DNA of 64,000 nucleotides from Crenobacter cavernae (GTDB lineage: Bacteria > Pseudomonadota > Gammaproteobacteria > Burkholderiales > Chromobacteriaceae). Below are positions 33,423 to 45,382 of the stretch, in pieces. Position numbers and translations under genes: made by a program. Below the pieces are notes generated by a model, which saw only the letters and a list, made by a program, of their open reading frames with translations, did not search any database and had not been told where the DNA came from. The stretch is taken from positions 811,001 to 875,000 of the forward strand of contig NZ_CP031337.1 of the NCBI RefSeq assembly GCF_003355495.1, read 5' to 3'. The number at the start of each line of letters is the position of its first letter. Positions within the stretch are counted from its first letter, which is position 1.

Positions 33423-34757
33423 TCACAGCCCGTAGGCGCGGCGCAACAGCGTGATCGGGTGCTCGGCGACACGGCCGTCGGCGACGGCGTGCTCGATGTG
33501 GTGGCCGGCCATCGCGCAGTCGCTGCCGTAGTGGTCGGCCTCGTAGCGTTTCACGCGTTCGGCCACCGGTTTGACGATCTTCATCGCGAACGGGTGGAAC
33601 TCCTTCTTCACCGCATAGGTGCCGTCGTGGCCGGAACAGCGCTCGATCAGCTCGACCTCGGTGCCGGGCACCATCGACAACAGGTCGAAGGTCTTGTGGC
33701 CGATGTTCTGCACGCGCTGGTGACAGGCGGCGTGGTAGGCGACCCTGCCGAGCGAAGACTGGAAGTCGGTTTTGAGTTTGCCCGCCCTGTGGCGCAGCAT
33801 CAGGTACTCGAACGGATCGTAGAAAGCGTCGGCGACTTTTCTCACCTGTTCATCGTCGGGAAACATAGCCGGCAGCTCGTTCTTGAACATCAGCACGCAG
33901 GACGGGAGCAGCGCGGTCAGGTCCCAGCCCTTGTCGACGAGCTCGGCCAACATCGGCACGTTGTGCTCCTTGGCCTGGCGCACCGATTCGAGGTCGCCCA
34001 GTTCCAGCCGCGGCATGCCGCAGCAGCGTTCCTTGCCGGCCAGGATCACCGGGATGCCGTTGTGCTCGAACACCGCGAACAGGTCTTCGCCCGGCCCCGG
34101 CTCGTTGCGGTTCATATAACAGGTGGCGAACAGCGCGACGCGGCCGCGCGTCGTATGGGTCGGTTCGGCCGACGCCAGCGTCGCGTGGTGCTTCATCCGC
34201 TTCCTGAGCGTCTTGCTGTGGAAGACCGGCAGCTTGGCGTCGGCGTGCACCTCGAGCACCGCTTCCAGCAGTTTCCTCGCCGGCTTCGCCTTGTTGGCGG
34301 CGTTGACGATGCCGGCGACCACCGGGATGCCGGCGATATTGCCGACCGCATCGGTGCTCGTCAGTATCCTGTCGCGCAGCTTGACCTTGCCCTCTTTGTA
34401 CTTGACCGCCTTCGCGCGCAGCATCAGGTGCGGGAAGTCGACGTTCCACGGGTGCGGCGGCACGTACGGGCATTTGGTCATGTAGCAGAGGTCGCACAGG
34501 TAGCAGTGGTCGACCACCTTGCCGAAGTCGGCCTTGTCGACGCCGTCGACCTCCATCGTGCTCGACGCGTCGACGAGGTCGAACAGCGTCGGGAAGGCGA
34601 AGCACAGGTTGACGCAGCGCCGGCAGCCGTGACAGATGTCGAACACGCGCTCCATCTCGGCGAGCACGGCGGTCTCGTCGTAGAACGCCGGGTCGTCCTG
34701 GCCTAGCGGGTGACGGGTCGGGGCGTCGAGGCTGCCTTCGCGCTTGTCGCTGGCCAT
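33423..34757 (-). CDS. Heterodisulfide-reductase-type Fe-S oxidoreductase (GlpC/GlcF-like)
   Basis: The 444-residue protein has two [4Fe-4S] ferredoxin motifs near the N-terminus (CHGCRRCVNLC and CYLCDLCYMTKCPY) and two CCG-type domains. The first includes ATCYMN and ERCCGMPRLELG. The second includes YHAACHQRVQNIG and ERCSGHDGTY, where CSG replaces CCG. Such subunits pass electrons between soluble donors and a partner. With rubrerythrin upstream and DUF3501 downstream, a peroxide-defence electron path is likely, but this is inference. It is complete and is not the missing GlcF. Confidence 0.88.
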   Translation of the reverse strand: MASDKREGSLDAPTRHPLGQDDPAFYDETAVLAEMERVFDICHGCRRCVNLCFAFPTLFDLVDASSTMEVDGVDKADFGKVVDHCYLCDLCYMTKCPYVPPHPWNVDFPHLMLRAKAVKYKEGKVKLRDRILTSTDAVGNIAGIPVVAGIVNAANKAKPARKLLEAVLEVHADAKLPVFHSKTLRKRMKHHATLASAEPTHTTRGRVALFATCYMNRNEPGPGEDLFAVFEHNGIPVILAGKERCCGMPRLELGDLESVRQAKEHNVPMLAELVDKGWDLTALLPSCVLMFKNELPAMFPDDEQVRKVADAFYDPFEYLMLRHRAGKLKTDFQSSLGRVAYHAACHQRVQNIGHKTFDLLSMVPGTEVELIERCSGHDGTYAVKKEFHPFAMKIVKPVAERVKRYEADHYGSDCAMAGHHIEHAVADGRVAEHPITLLRRAYGL

Positions 34758-34823
34758 CGCAATACCCTCCTGAACGCGTGTCGGGAATCGGAAAGCGCCC
34801 GGCAGAGGCCGGGCGGTGTTAGC

Positions 34824-35246
34824 TCAAAGGACTTGCAGCTCGTTCAACGCCTTGGTGTAGCGGTTGGCGTGCGAGCGCTCGGCCTTGGCGAGCGTTTCGA
34901 ACCAGTCCGCGACTTCGTCGAAGCCTTCGTCGCGGGCCACCTTGGCCATGCCGGGGTACATATCGGTGTACTCGTGGGTCTCGCCGGCGATGGCGCTCTT
35001 CAGGTTGTCGACGGTGCGGCCGAACGGCAGGCCGGTGGCCGGGTCGCTGCATTGTTCGAGGTATTCCAGATGGCCGAAGCCGTGGCCGGTCTCGCCTTCG
35101 GCGGTGGAACGGAACAGCGCGGAGACGTCGTTATAGCCTTCGACGTCGGCCTTGGTCGCGAAGTAAAGATAACGCCGGTTGGCCTGCGATTCGCCGGCGA
35201 AGGCGTCCTTCAGGTTCTGTTCGGTCTTGCTGCCTTTCAGACTCAT
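34824..35246 (-). CDS. Rubrerythrin family protein without rubredoxin domain
   Basis: The 140-residue ferritin-like protein starts MSLKGSKTEQNLKDAFAGES and has the di-iron ligands in FAGESQANRRYLYFA, AEGETGHGFGHLEYL, AGETHEYTDMYP and AKAERSHANRY. It ends soon after (NELQVL), so it lacks the C-terminal CxxC rubredoxin domain of classical rubrerythrin and needs an outside electron donor. The Fe-S protein gene downstream is the natural candidate. Peroxide reduction is the expected role. Confidence 0.9.
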   Translation of the reverse strand: MSLKGSKTEQNLKDAFAGESQANRRYLYFATKADVEGYNDVSALFRSTAEGETGHGFGHLEYLEQCSDPATGLPFGRTVDNLKSAIAGETHEYTDMYPGMAKVARDEGFDEVADWFETLAKAERSHANRYTKALNELQVL

Positions 35247-35568
35247 GACTCTCACCTCATCGGGTTCGGTTGCACAGGGCGGCCGCTCGGCCACCACCCG
35301 CCGCAAGCAGAATGACAGTCCGCGACGACAGCTCGACCACCCGCCGCGCGCGATCTGCCCACACGACGCTGTCAGCGGCTCTTAACCGTAGCCTAGGCAG
35401 GGAAAAGGCCAAGCGGTATTTGATTTTCTTTAAGGGTTGGATAGCGGAAGACAATCGCCGCCAGAAAAAAATAGCCCTGACAAGATGGACCGGCACCGCG
35501 TGCATTCCTGCCGGATTTCGCCGGCCTCAAACAAGCCTGCGCCGCCGATACTGCGCGCGTACAAAGAA
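35247..35568. other. Intergenic region upstream of rubrerythrin
   Basis: This 322-base stretch lies between the rubrerythrin start (left) and the terminator of the gene on the right. No gene is supported. The middle (35400-35480) is AT-richer than its surroundings and may hold the rubrerythrin promoter. Confidence 0.4.
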
Positions 35569-35592
35569 ACAGCCCGCCATCGGGCGGGCTGT
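35569..35592 (-). terminator. Terminator of the PF10136 gene
   Basis: On the minus strand ACAGCCCGCC-CGAT-GGCGGGCTGT is followed by TTCTTTGT. It lies 19 bases past the stop of the gene at 35611. Confidence 0.8.
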
Positions 35593-35610
35593 CTGCGGCG
35601 ACGGCGGTTC

Positions 35611-37614
35611 TTACGCCGGGTCCTGCTCCGCTGCCGCGCCGGGCACGGCCTTCGGCGGCGGCAGGATGAAGCTCAGCGGACTCCTGAAGAAGCGCCTGAT
35701 CACCGCCGGAACCAGCGGCAGCGCCTCGCGCGCGCGCAGTTTGCGCGAACGCAGCGCGACCCACAGCGCCAGGCTGAAGCTGACCAGCAGGTTGGTCATG
35801 CCGACCAGCGCGATGCCGGCGACCGACCACAGCAGCACCGACATCGACAGCTGGTAGTCGAGCGTCACCGACGCGAACGACAGGTAGGCCGACGAGAAGG
35901 TGATGTGGCGGATGTCGAGCGGCAGGCCGAGCAGGAAACCGATGGTGCCGGTCACGCCGAGGAACATCCCGAAGTAGAAGTTGCCGGCCAGCCCGCCGAG
36001 GTTGTCCTCGATATAGCGCGAGAGCCTCAGCGTGCGGCGCTCGCCGAGCACGCGGTTCAGCCACGGCAAGGCGGCGATGCGCTCGGGGATGCGCCGGTAG
36101 ATCGCCAGGTTGTCGTAGTAGCCGGCGATCAGGCCGGCGAGGAACAGGTAGACGCCGGCGATCGCCGCGTGAAAGAGCGCGAGGCTCGCCACCGGGTTGA
36201 GGTCGGCCAGCAGGTGCCGCGCCTTCGCCGCGTCGATCACCGGCGCGCCGGTGATGTAACGCCACGCCTCGGCGATCGCCCACGCGGTCGGGATCGCCAG
36301 CAGCACGTTGCCGAGGATGGCGACGAACTGGGTGCGCAACACCTTGACGACGAGCTCGGTCAACTCGTCGACCCACGCTCGGCCGCCGGCCTTGTCGTGG
36401 ATCGCCGCGGCGATGCGCGCGGCGGTCATCGCCGGCTGCTTGGTCGCGATGGTGAAGTGCAGCACGTGCACCAGCATGAAGCCGAGCGAATAGTTGAGGC
36501 CGAAGGCCAACGCCTCCCAGATCAGCGGCAGGTGAGCCTTGCCGAGCAAGAGCTTGATCAAGGCCATGAAGCCGACGATCAGCCCGGCGCCGGCGGCGGC
36601 GCGCGCCATGCCGGACCACTCGGTGCGCGTCTCGGCGATGTAGTGCTCGCCGTGGCGACCGGCGTGCTCGGTCACCTGCAGCGCGATCAGCTCGGTGTTC
36701 TCAGTGAACAGGTCGCGCACGCTGTACTTGCGGTTATCGGCGCGCACCAGCTCGGCCAACAGCAGGAACAGCGTCGCATCCTCGGCCGGATCATGGCGCC
36801 AGTTCAACAGGTCGAGCAGCATGCGCATGCGGTCGATGTGCTGTTTGAGCCGCAGCACATGGTAGGTGAGGCCGACCGAGATGCCGTAGCGCGCGGCGTT
36901 CTTCTTGGCGCGCGCGAGGATGTCCTCGCACTGGTCGAGCAGCACCAGAAGCTGCTTCTCATCCTCGGCCGGTTCGGCCGACTCCATCAGCGCCTCGCGG
37001 TACGATTCCGAGTAGCGCAGCGTCTCGGCGCCCAGGTGCAGGAACGGCGACTCGAAGCGCTCGATCTCGGGCACCACGCGCACCAGTTCGGGTTCGAGCC
37101 CGATCGCGCTGATGCGCGCGGTCAGCACCTGCACCGCTTCGAGCAGCTGCAGGCGAGTATGGTCGGCGACGCGGCCGTCTTCCTCGCCCCAGGCGAGCGC
37201 GCGCCACAGGTCGGACCACACGTCGCGCGGCAGGGCGGCGACCCAGCGGTGATCCTTGCGGTCGGCGAACAGTTCGCCGAACACGTCCTTCAGGTATTCC
37301 GGGTTCTTGGCCGGCGGCAACAGCCGCTCGCCGACACGGCGCTTGAACGCCGGGTAGAAACCTTCGTTCGACAGCGTGCCGACGTCGGTGTAGAGGGCGA
37401 CCTGGCGCGTGCCGCCCATCAGGTTCAGCAGCGCGCTACGCAGCGCCGCGCGGTAATCGGGTTCGCGGTTCAGAAGAAAGGTCAGCGCGCGAACGTTCTT
37501 GGTGGCCTGCTCGACGTCGTCGGCGTCGTCGGGGCGCAGCGCGGCGATCAGCCGCGCCAGCAGCGGCGCGGGGGCCGCGTCGGGCAGGCACATGGCTTTG
37601 AGGACTTCGTCCAT
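35611..37614 (-). CDS. PF10136 family membrane protein ('site-specific recombinase' by name only)
   Basis: The 667-residue protein has a soluble N-terminal half (1 to about 320, including LIAALRPDDADDVEQATKNV and LDQCEDILARAKKNAARYGI) and a C-terminal half with several predicted membrane helices (GLIVGFMALIKLLLGKAHLP, FGLNYSLGFMLVHVLHFTIA, FAGLIAGYYDNLAIYRRIP-like, LGLPLDIRHITF). It matches the family annotated in Neisseria as gcr or SpecificRecomb. The membrane topology makes a recombinase role doubtful, and I see no recombinase catalytic motif. The ATG at 37614 starts the conserved part. Function is unknown. Confidence 0.8.
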   Translation of the reverse strand: MDEVLKAMCLPDAAPAPLLARLIAALRPDDADDVEQATKNVRALTFLLNREPDYRAALRSALLNLMGGTRQVALYTDVGTLSNEGFYPAFKRRVGERLLPPAKNPEYLKDVFGELFADRKDHRWVAALPRDVWSDLWRALAWGEEDGRVADHTRLQLLEAVQVLTARISAIGLEPELVRVVPEIERFESPFLHLGAETLRYSESYREALMESAEPAEDEKQLLVLLDQCEDILARAKKNAARYGISVGLTYHVLRLKQHIDRMRMLLDLLNWRHDPAEDATLFLLLAELVRADNRKYSVRDLFTENTELIALQVTEHAGRHGEHYIAETRTEWSGMARAAAGAGLIVGFMALIKLLLGKAHLPLIWEALAFGLNYSLGFMLVHVLHFTIATKQPAMTAARIAAAIHDKAGGRAWVDELTELVVKVLRTQFVAILGNVLLAIPTAWAIAEAWRYITGAPVIDAAKARHLLADLNPVASLALFHAAIAGVYLFLAGLIAGYYDNLAIYRRIPERIAALPWLNRVLGERRTLRLSRYIEDNLGGLAGNFYFGMFLGVTGTIGFLLGLPLDIRHITFSSAYLSFASVTLDYQLSMSVLLWSVAGIALVGMTNLLVSFSLALWVALRSRKLRAREALPLVPAVIRRFFRSPLSFILPPPKAVPGAAAEQDPA

Positions 37615-37690
37615 AGGCTCCCTAACATGCGGGCGCCGGCAGGAGCCGGCGCGGGACGGACAATTTACCAAAAAAGGGGGATGACTGCCT

Positions 37691-37725
37691 AAAAAATAAG
37701 CGGGGCCGCTGATCGCGGCCCCGCT
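37691..37725 (-). terminator. Terminator of the chemoreceptor gene at 37753
   Basis: Arms AGCGGGGCCGC (37699-37709) and GCGGCCCCGCT (37715-37725) have a 5-base loop. On the minus strand the hairpin is followed by TATTTTTT. It also lies upstream of the PF10136 start. Confidence 0.85.
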
Positions 37726-37752
37726 CGGCTCGTCACGGCGACGCACTCGGCG

Positions 37753-39396
37753 TCAGCGCAGCCTGAAGAAGCGCACGCTCTCCTCGAGTCGGGCCGACAC
37801 TTCGGCGATGCGCCGCGAATTGGCGCTGATGGTCTGCATCGCCGCCGACGTCTCCTCGCTCATCTGCGCCATCTGCTCCATATTCCTGGCGATCTCGATG
37901 CTGGCCGCCTTCTGCTCGACCACCGATGCGGCGATGCCGTCGACGTCGGCGTTCGAGCGCTCGACGCTCACGTCGCTGGTGCGGAACAGTTCGGCCACCT
38001 GGCCGACACAGCCCCGGCTGGCTTCGAGCGACGACAGGCCCTGACGCACGACCGCGTCGAGCGCGGCCGACTTGTCGCCGAGCTGGCGGTTGACGCTGTC
38101 GATCTCGGACGCCGACGTCGCCGACTTCTCGGCCAACTTGCGCACCTCGTCGGCGACGACCGCGAAGCCGCGGCCCTGTTCGCCGGCGCGTGCCGCCTCG
38201 ATCGCCGCGTTCAGCGCCAACAGGTTGGTCTGGTCGGCGATGTCGCGCACCTCGCGCGTCATGTTGGTGATCGCCTGCGTGCTGCTGACGAAGTCCTGCA
38301 CCGACGACGCGAGGTTCTGGATCACCTGCTGCATCTGGTGCATCTCGGTCTCCAGCTGGGCGACGCTCCTCGAGCCGTTGCGGCTCATCTCGAGGTTGGC
38401 CGAGGAACGGCCGCGCAGCTCGTCGGCCGAGTCGGCGACGGTAGAGATGCTGACGGTCAGCTCCTCGACCGCGGCGGCCGACGCGCTCGCCGCTTCGGAC
38501 TGGTGACGGCTGGCGTCGTGCACCTCCTCGCTCGCGCCGGCGAGCGATTCGACCATCGAGCGCGATTCGCCGACGCCCTCGCGCACGGTGCGAACCGTGC
38601 TCGTCAGGCTGTCGACCATGCGCCTGAGCGAGGCCTGCAGCTGGCCGACTTCGTCGGCGCGGTCGACCTCGATCGCGACGTCCAGACGGCCGTCGGCGAC
38701 CGCGTCGGCCACCGACACCGCGCGCGTCAGCGGAGCGACGATGGAGCGGGTGATCAGCCACGCGAGCAGGCCGCCAATCAACACCGCCAGCGCCGAAACG
38801 ACGAGGTTCAGCGTGTTCGCCTGGCTCATCGCCGCGTTGGCCTGCGCCGACAGCTCATCGTTGATCGCGAACTCGATCTCCATCAGTTCGCGCAGCGCGC
38901 CGAGCACCTTGTAGTTGGTCGGCGACAGCACGAAGCTGACGTCGGCGCGCGCCTTGTCGACGTCGCCACGCGCGTTCGCCTCGATGATCGCCGCCTGCTG
39001 CGCGCCGAAAGCCTGCAGATGCTGCTCGAGCTCGGCCAACTTGGCGCGCTCCTTATCGCTGCCCTCGGCCCCGCCGATCACCGTCTTGAGCTCGGCAAGA
39101 TTGTCCTGGACGACCTTCTGGTTGACGCCGATCAGCTCGCGCAACTTCGCCTTCTCGGCCTCGTTGGGCGCGAAGTTGTAGTCGCCGGCCGAGCGGAAGG
39201 AAATCAGCGACGCCGTCTGCATCTGCGCGACGCGGCGCATGTTCGGGCTGCTGACCTTGGTAATCGAATAGACGGTCTGGTCGACCGACGCCAGCCCTCG
39301 CCACGCACCGCCGGCGATGACCACCATGAACGCCAGCAGCACGCCGAAGGCGAGCGCCAGCCGTGTGCCGATTTTCAGCCGCTGTGAAACTCCCAT
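37753..39396 (-). CDS. Methyl-accepting chemotaxis protein
   Basis: The product (547 residues from the ATG at 39396, which has GGAGG 11 bases upstream) has an N-terminal membrane helix (LALAFGVLLAFMVVIAGGAW) and a periplasmic four-helix-bundle-like sensor (about 40 to 195). A second helix (LVVSALAVLIGGLLAWLIT) leads to a HAMP domain with TRSIVAPLTRAVSVADAVAD, then a long cytoplasmic signalling rod. The hairpin tip reads DIADQTNLLALNAAIEAARA followed by GEQGRGFAVVADEVRKLAEK. There is no C-terminal CheR-binding pentapeptide. The ligand is unknown. Three copies of the repeated word lie inside it. Confidence 0.93.
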   Translation of the reverse strand: MGVSQRLKIGTRLALAFGVLLAFMVVIAGGAWRGLASVDQTVYSITKVSSPNMRRVAQMQTASLISFRSAGDYNFAPNEAEKAKLRELIGVNQKVVQDNLAELKTVIGGAEGSDKERAKLAELEQHLQAFGAQQAAIIEANARGDVDKARADVSFVLSPTNYKVLGALRELMEIEFAINDELSAQANAAMSQANTLNLVVSALAVLIGGLLAWLITRSIVAPLTRAVSVADAVADGRLDVAIEVDRADEVGQLQASLRRMVDSLTSTVRTVREGVGESRSMVESLAGASEEVHDASRHQSEAASASAAAVEELTVSISTVADSADELRGRSSANLEMSRNGSRSVAQLETEMHQMQQVIQNLASSVQDFVSSTQAITNMTREVRDIADQTNLLALNAAIEAARAGEQGRGFAVVADEVRKLAEKSATSASEIDSVNRQLGDKSAALDAVVRQGLSSLEASRGCVGQVAELFRTSDVSVERSNADVDGIAASVVEQKAASIEIARNMEQMAQMSEETSAAMQTISANSRRIAEVSARLEESVRFFRLR

Positions 39397-39543
39397 GATC
39401 TGACCGTCCTCCATTATTAGAATATGTTGTGCTTGTTATTTTCTGCCCTAATAACCCATAAAGCTTAGGGCGGAGTCATTATTGATGAAGTCAGACGGGG
39501 CAACAAGACGGAGCAGACCATGGCCTTACGCCATGGGAAAAGA

Positions 39544-39981
39544 CTATGATTCGCGGGCTTTTTGATGACGAACAAATTTCGCGAGCGCGCGGCGCAGGCC
39601 GTCGTCGGGCAGCGTCTCGGCCGCCGCCGACAAGGCGGCGAGGCCCGTTTCGCCGATCTTCAGCCGGTTCTCGCGTTGGCGCGGCGCCAGCGGCGCGGCG
39701 ACACGGATGCGCAACACGCGAGCCGGGTAACCGGCCTCGGTCAACCTCGGCAGCAGCGTCGCTTCCATGAAGCGCAGGCGGCTGGCGACCGCCGAGTTGG
39801 CGGCGAACACCACTAGCGCGTCGCCGTTGATGCACACCGCCTGGCTCGCCTCGGCGAGCGCGTCGGGCAAGAGGCGTCGCCACGCGGCGTCGAGCCGCAT
39901 CAGCTGCTGCGCCTGGCCGGCGAGCTCGGACAGCTTGCGGTCGGCGTGGATCAGCGCGCCTAAGGTTTTGTTACTCATCAT
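39544..39981 (-). CDS. dciA: DciA family (DUF721) helicase-loading protein
   Basis: The 145-residue protein (ATG at 39981, GAAGG 5 bases upstream) shows the DUF721 core: LMRLDAAWRRLLPDALAEAS, VFAANSAVASRLRFMEATLL and a short C-terminal extension. DciA is the ancestral bacterial loader of the DnaB replicative helicase. It is divergent from secA with about 130 bases between them, an arrangement I recall from Neisseria. Confidence 0.85.
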   Translation of the reverse strand: MMSNKTLGALIHADRKLSELAGQAQQLMRLDAAWRRLLPDALAEASQAVCINGDALVVFAANSAVASRLRFMEATLLPRLTEAGYPARVLRIRVAAPLAPRQRENRLKIGETGLAALSAAAETLPDDGLRRALAKFVRHQKARES

Positions 39982-40110
39982 GTGCACCTTCGGGCAGGGG
40001 TTCTCATTCTAACGCCCTTGAACGAAGGCATGTCCGCCCCAACCATGGGGAGATTCGCGATGTGCTACACTCAACCGCATTTTTTGCCCTTTTGCCCTGG
40101 AATCCTCCGG

Positions 40111-42840
<2,730 letters not shown>

Positions 42841-42860
42841 TTCACACCCGCCGCATCATG

Positions 42861-42891
42861 AAAAAAGCCGGTCTTCACGACCGGCTTTTTT
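42861..42891 (+). terminator. Terminator of secA
   Basis: Arms AAAAAGCCGGTC (42862-42873) and GACCGGCTTTTT (42879-42890) have a 5-base loop and a further T. This conventional hairpin is followed at once by a separate palindrome of the repeated word. Confidence 0.9.
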
Positions 42892-42902
42892 GTTTCCCGA
42901 CG

Positions 42903-42920
42903 TTGGCCGAGCTCGGCCAA
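42903..42920. repeat. 18-bp palindrome of two abutting repeated words
   Basis: TTGGCCGAG and CTCGGCCAA abut tail to tail, a different arrangement from the terminators where AAC/GTT lies at the centre. It stands between the secA terminator and the stop of the convergent hydrolase gene, three bases away. Confidence 0.75.
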
Positions 42921-42922
42921 GC

Positions 42923-43465
42923 TTACGCTGCGGCGTAACCCTTCAGCGTCGAGAGCCGCACCAGCCCTTCCGGCCAAACGCCGAGCCCGCTCGCGGCGTT
43001 GAGATGGCCGCGCGCGCCGATCTTGACGAAGCGGCTGCCCCAGTCGCCGGCGACGCCGGCCGCGAAGTCCGCGCTGCCGTAGGGATCGTCCTCGCTCGCG
43101 ACGACGATGGAGTCGAAGCCGAGGCGCTGTCGCGGCAACTGCGTGAAACCCGCCGCCTCGGCCGGGAAGGCCGGGCCGTTGGGGTCGGGCACCGCGACGA
43201 GCAGCGCGCCACGGATCGTACGGCGCGTCGTCGCCGCCCAATGCGCGACGGCGAGGCAGCCGAGGCTGTGCGCGACGAGCAGGGTGTTCGGACCCGACGC
43301 CGCGACGGCCGCATCGAGCGCCGCCACCCATTCGGCGCGCACCGGGCGCTCCCAGTCGCGCTGCGCGACGCGTGTGAACGCCGGGTTCGTTTTCTCCCAC
43401 AGGCTCTGCCAGTGTTCCGGGCCCGAGTTGCCGATGCCCGGCACGATAAGAATACGGTTTGCCAA
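42923..43465 (-). CDS. RBBP9/YdeN family alpha/beta hydrolase
   Basis: The 180-residue protein begins RILIVPGIGNSGPEHWQSLW, typical of the RBBP9/YdeN serine hydrolases. The nucleophile is Ser in LLVAHSLGCLAVAHW, the acid is in VASEDDPYG, and the His is in ARGHLNAASGLG. Natural substrates are unknown. It is a single gene convergent with secA and downstream of the second chemoreceptor on the same strand. Confidence 0.9.
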   Translation of the reverse strand: MANRILIVPGIGNSGPEHWQSLWEKTNPAFTRVAQRDWERPVRAEWVAALDAAVAASGPNTLLVAHSLGCLAVAHWAATTRRTIRGALLVAVPDPNGPAFPAEAAGFTQLPRQRLGFDSIVVASEDDPYGSADFAAGVAGDWGSRFVKIGARGHLNAASGLGVWPEGLVRLSTLKGYAAA

Positions 43466-43496
43466 GACGAACTCCTCCTATTTTTATGCGGACCAT

Positions 43497-43514
43497 TCGG
43501 CCAACGTTGGCCGA
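43497..43514. terminator. 18-bp palindrome of the repeated word downstream of the second chemoreceptor gene
   Basis: TCGGCCAAC|GTTGGCCGA is perfectly self-complementary, followed on the plus strand by GCTTTTTCG. It lies 10 bases past the chemoreceptor stop. On that gene's strand the T tract is missing, so termination may be weak. Confidence 0.55.
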
Positions 43515-43523
43515 GCTTTTTCG

Positions 43524-45158
43524 TCAGATCGTGAAGCGCGCCAGCGCGCCGTTCAGGCTCTGCGCCGCGCTCTCCAGGCTCTTCGCCTCGTGGCTCAGCG
43601 CGACCGTCTCCTCGACATTGTCTGCGGTCTGGCCTTCGAGCACGGCCAGGCCGACGCGCATCGCGTCGATGTCGCCCTCGATCGCATGGCTTTGCGCGAC
43701 CGCGTCGGCGAAGGCGCCGCGCAAGGTCTGCATCAGGCCGGTGGTCGCTTCGAGCGCGCCGAGCACCTCGCCCGACGCCGACGACAGCGTGCCGGCCTCC
43801 TCGGCCTGCGATTCGATGCGGCCGGCGGTGTCGGCGATGGTCGCCAGCAGGTTCTCTACGTAGGCGTTGGTCTCGGACAGCGTGTTCTGCGTCTGGCCGG
43901 CGAGTTTGCGCACCTCGTCGGCGACGACGGCGAAGCCGCGGCCGGCCTCGCCGGCGCGCGCCGCCTCGATCGCCGCGTTCAGCGCCAACAGGTTGGTCTG
44001 TTCGGAGATGCCGGCGATGCGCGACAGGATGCGCGTGATCGACTGCACATCCTGCGACAGCGCGTCGAAACGGTGCGCGAGCTCCTGGTTGGCGGCGACG
44101 TGGCCGGACAGCGAGCCGGCCATGTCGCCGACGCTGGCGCGCGAGCGCTCGATCTGCCCGGACACGCCGTCGATGCGGCCTTCGAGCGCGGCGACGGTCG
44201 CGCTCGACGCACCGGCCAGCTCGACGATATGGCCGGCGCGTCCCGACAGCTCGGTCAGCCGCTCGCGGCTCGCCGCGGCGCTCTCGCGCAGCCTGGCGGC
44301 GCTTTCCTGCACGTTTTCGGCGGTGTGAAAGGTGTTGCGCGCGTTGTCGGCGGCGTCGGTGAGAATCTTTCGGAACGCGTCGGCGAGGCGGTTGAAGCGC
44401 CCGGCGATGCGGCCGACCTCGTCGTCGCCCTTCACTTCGAGGCGACGCGTCAGGTCCTGGCTCTCGGCGGTGCGCTCGATATGGTCGGCGATGCGGGTGA
44501 TCGAACCGGCCAAGAGCCGCGCCAGCGCCCACGCGATCACGCCGCCGACGAGCAGGGTCAGCACGCCGATCAGCAGCGTCTCTCTCAACGCCCGTTCGCG
44601 CGCGGCGGCGACGTCGGCCAGCGGCACGTCGGCCGCCATCACCACGCGCCGACCATTGAGCTCGGCAGGGATGAACACCGAGCGGAAGGTACCGAACTGG
44701 TCTGCATATTCGTCGTAGGTGATCTTGCCCGAGTCGAACGCCGTCTTCAGCCCGGCGCTGCCCTTGTACGGCTGCAGGTGGTGGCCGAATTCGCCCGACT
44801 TCAGCTCGGCCTCGCCGGCGCCGTCGGCCAGGTACACGATCTGACCGCCCTGTTGGCCGAGCAGATACAGATACACGACGCCGAAGGGCTTCGCGTACGC
44901 GTCGAGCCTGCGCGCGTTGGCCAGCATCTGGTCGTTGCTCACGCTGCCCGGCGTGTACGCACGGGCGAGGAAGGGTTGGCCGAGCAAGGACGGCACCGCG
45001 CGCGCGGCGGCGTTCAGCCGGGTGTCGATCAGCTCGACCGCGTGGCGCTCGCTCTCTGCATAGGTGTAGGCGGTGTACGCCGATACGGTCGCGAGGTTGA
45101 GCAGCAGGAACAGCCAGGTCAGCTTGGTGCGGACCGACAGACGAGCGAGCCAGGACAT
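43524..45158 (-). CDS. Methyl-accepting chemotaxis protein with single-Cache-like sensor
   Basis: The 544-residue receptor has a first membrane helix (LTWLFLLLNLATVSAYTAYT) and a periplasmic domain of about 150 residues (SNDQMLANARRLDAYAKPFG, VVYLYLLGQQGGQIVYLADG) that looks like a single Cache/PAS sensor. A second helix (ETLLIGVLTLLVGGVIAWAL), HAMP, and a signalling rod with GISEQTNLLALNAAIEAARA and GEAGRGFAVVADEVRKLAGQ at the tip follow. No CheR-binding tail is seen. The repeated word occurs twice (44853 and 44976), both read as Leu-Gly-Gln, the opposite orientation to most copies in genes. Confidence 0.92.
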   Translation of the reverse strand: MSWLARLSVRTKLTWLFLLLNLATVSAYTAYTYAESERHAVELIDTRLNAAARAVPSLLGQPFLARAYTPGSVSNDQMLANARRLDAYAKPFGVVYLYLLGQQGGQIVYLADGAGEAELKSGEFGHHLQPYKGSAGLKTAFDSGKITYDEYADQFGTFRSVFIPAELNGRRVVMAADVPLADVAAARERALRETLLIGVLTLLVGGVIAWALARLLAGSITRIADHIERTAESQDLTRRLEVKGDDEVGRIAGRFNRLADAFRKILTDAADNARNTFHTAENVQESAARLRESAAASRERLTELSGRAGHIVELAGASSATVAALEGRIDGVSGQIERSRASVGDMAGSLSGHVAANQELAHRFDALSQDVQSITRILSRIAGISEQTNLLALNAAIEAARAGEAGRGFAVVADEVRKLAGQTQNTLSETNAYVENLLATIADTAGRIESQAEEAGTLSSASGEVLGALEATTGLMQTLRGAFADAVAQSHAIEGDIDAMRVGLAVLEGQTADNVEETVALSHEAKSLESAAQSLNGALARFTI

Positions 45159-45382
45159 GTGACGACTCCGGAATATTATTTAAAAGCAATTCTTGCAATT
45201 GGAATAATATCTGGCGGGTTTGACAACCATTTTCTGCATGCCATTGGCAATACTGTCGCATTCGGCGCGCGAGCCCGCGCAAGCCGTGTCAATGTCATGA
45301 GCTGTCATCGAAGCACGGCTGACGCGCCGCCCCCGGCTCTGGTAACCTGTGGTGCAGATTTGCCTTACCCGTGGTCCACCCG

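Noticed and set aside
33423..34757. Functional replacement GlcF for the decayed copy
   Set aside because: The protein is tied to rubrerythrin and DUF3501, and its motifs differ from GlcF (no CPTYQLLGDELDGPRG segment).
35611..37614. Site-specific recombinase activity for the PF10136 protein
   Set aside because: The name is inherited from databases. The sequence shows several membrane helices and no tyrosine or serine recombinase motif.
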